NCBI GenBank assembly: GCA_023457175.1 | Contig: JAEWMM010000118.1 | Location: 1-6,205, forward strand | Direction of reading: 5' to 3' | Source: Bacillota bacterium | GTDB lineage: Bacteria > Bacillota > Clostridia > Oscillospirales > Ruminococcaceae | Length of the DNA: 6,205 nt | Shown: positions 5,359 through 6,205 of the stretch, piece by piece | How the letters are laid out: every line of letters starts with the position of its first letter | Position numbering within the stretch: position 1 is the stretch's first letter | The notes under the pieces: generated by a model | The model's input: the letters and a program-made list of their open reading frames with translations, nothing else | Told to the model about the DNA's origin: nothing | Database searches by the model: none | Program-made: the position numbers and the translations under genes

Positions 5359-6205
5359 ATGAACGAAGCAATCAATCGCATCATCACGCAGGCCGAGCAG
5401 GAGCTGCTGGGCGCCGAAAGCTTACCCGCCCTTGACGCGGTGCGCGTCAAATACCTGGGCAAAAAGGGTGAGCTGACCGCCATTTTAAAGGGCATGGGCG
5501 CGCTTACCCCCGAAGAGCGTAAGGAGGTTGGTCAGGCCGCCAACGATGCGCGCGCCGTTATTGAGGCGGCGCTGGGCAAAAAGCTGGCCGAGCTTAAAGA
5601 AGCGGAATTAAACGCCAAGCTGGCTGACGAGGTCATAGACGTGACGATGCCGGGCCATCACGCGCCGCTGGGCAAGCGCCATCCTTTAAATCTTGTGCTC
5701 GATGAAATTAAGGAGATCTTTCTTGGTATGGGCTTTGACGTCGTCGAAGGACCTGAGGTCGAGAAGGACTACTATAACTTTGAGGCGCTCAATATTCCCA
5801 AGGAGCACCCCGCGCGCGACACGCAGGACACGTTTTATATCTCGGATGAGATTGTGCTGCGCACCCAGACCTCGCCGGTTCAGATCCGCACGATGGAGCA
5901 GCGCAAGCCGCCGATTCGCATTATAGCACCCGGTAAGGTTTACCGCTCCGACGCGGTGGACGCCACCCACTCCCCGCTGTTTCACCAGATTGAGGGCATG
6001 GTTATCGACAAAAACATCACGATGTCCGACCTCAAGGGCACGCTTGACACCTTTGCCAAGCGTCTGTACGGCGAGGACACCGTCACGCGCTTTAGGCCGC
6101 ACCACTTCCCGTTCACCGAGCCTTCGGCCGAGATGGATATCAGGTGCTTTCGCTGCCACGGCGAGGGCTGCCGCCTCTGCAAGGGCGAGGGCTGGATAGA
6201 GCTGC
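5359..6205 (+). CDS. pheS: Phenylalanyl-tRNA synthetase alpha subunit, 3' truncated by window
   Basis: The first 282 residues of a class II aminoacyl-tRNA synthetase subunit (family about 340 aa); the end lies beyond the window. PheS pairs with PheT in an alpha2-beta2 cytoplasmic enzyme that charges tRNA-Phe. An N-terminal coiled-coil-like tRNA-binding arm (about 1-90) comes first. The catalytic core follows: [19 protein letters not shown] (108-126, motif 1 region), [18 protein letters not shown] (130-147), [13 protein letters not shown] (167-179; the family often has H for Q170), and motif 2 [23 protein letters not shown] (191-213). Four Cys at 263, 266, 271 and 274 (CxxC-x4-CxxC) sit before GWIEL, as in many bacterial PheS proteins. 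The start ATG at 5359 has GAGGTG 5 nt upstream. The ATG at 5346 is followed at once by a stop. Expression is controlled by the T-box leader; pheT is expected downstream. Confidence 0.96.
   Translation, partial: MNEAINRIITQAEQELLGAESLPALDAVRVKYLGKKGELTAILKGMGALTPEERKEVGQAANDARAVIEAALGKKLAELKEAELNAKLADEVIDVTMPGHHAPLGKRHPLNLVLDEIKEIFLGMGFDVVEGPEVEKDYYNFEALNIPKEHPARDTQDTFYISDEIVLRTQTSPVQIRTMEQRKPPIRIIAPGKVYRSDAVDATHSPLFHQIEGMVIDKNITMSDLKGTLDTFAKRLYGEDTVTRFRPHHFPFTEPSAEMDIRCFRCHGEGCRLCKGEGWIEL

Noticed and set aside
5686..6159. 157-codon minus-strand open frame
   Set aside because: It is antisense to the conserved PheS catalytic core and is a shadow produced by the G+C-rich codon use of pheS.
1..6205. 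CRISPR array, tRNA or rRNA genes, defence or biosynthetic cluster
   Set aside because: No regularly spaced repeats, no cloverleaf with matching tRNA motifs and no rRNA-like sequence were seen; apart from mazF no defence-type gene is present.

Overview
The window looks like chromosomal DNA of a low-G+C Gram-positive (Firmicutes) bacterium, most likely a Clostridia/Oscillospirales-type anaerobe with a moderately high G+C content. The evidence is a T-box leader in front of pheS, a MazF of the Bacillus subtilis EndoA type, a PASTA-domain kinase-like membrane protein, strong AGGAGG-type ribosome binding sites, and an IS1182-like transposase. The lineage is inferred from gene content; no rRNA or similar marker is present.

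Layout. (1) 1-305, plus strand: the C-terminal end of an IS1182-like transposase that begins outside the window, followed by a strong intrinsic terminator (327-356). (2) 426-3393, minus strand: a two-gene unit in which a PASTA pseudokinase is followed after 61 bp by folC (folylpolyglutamate synthase). It is driven by a good sigma-A type promoter at 3550-3578 and begins with a 5' leader that contains a nested, perfectly paired structure (3423-3523). (3) 3592-3766, minus strand: an intergenic region that folds into a long rod-shaped RNA closed by a 15-bp stem and followed 3 nt later by an intrinsic terminator. Its G-U pairs work only on the minus strand, so it reads as an RNA gene or a 3'-UTR RNA; the topology resembles 6S RNA but this is not established. 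(4) 3792-4145, minus strand: mazF/ndoA toxin without an adjacent antitoxin. (5) 4281-4778, minus strand: a small lipoprotein, probably of the LolA/LprG-like fold. (6) 5003-6205, plus strand: promoter, T-box riboswitch with a Phe (UUC) specifier, terminator and pheS, cut by the window end.

Functionally this is mostly housekeeping: folate polyglutamylation, tRNA-Phe charging under tRNA-sensing control, an mRNA interferase and an envelope sensor-like protein. The least explained parts are the two structured RNAs on either side of the pseudokinase promoter and the kinase domain that has lost its catalytic residues. The lipoprotein-mazF order recalls the B. subtilis ydcC-alr-ndoAI-ndoA cluster with alr and the antitoxin missing.
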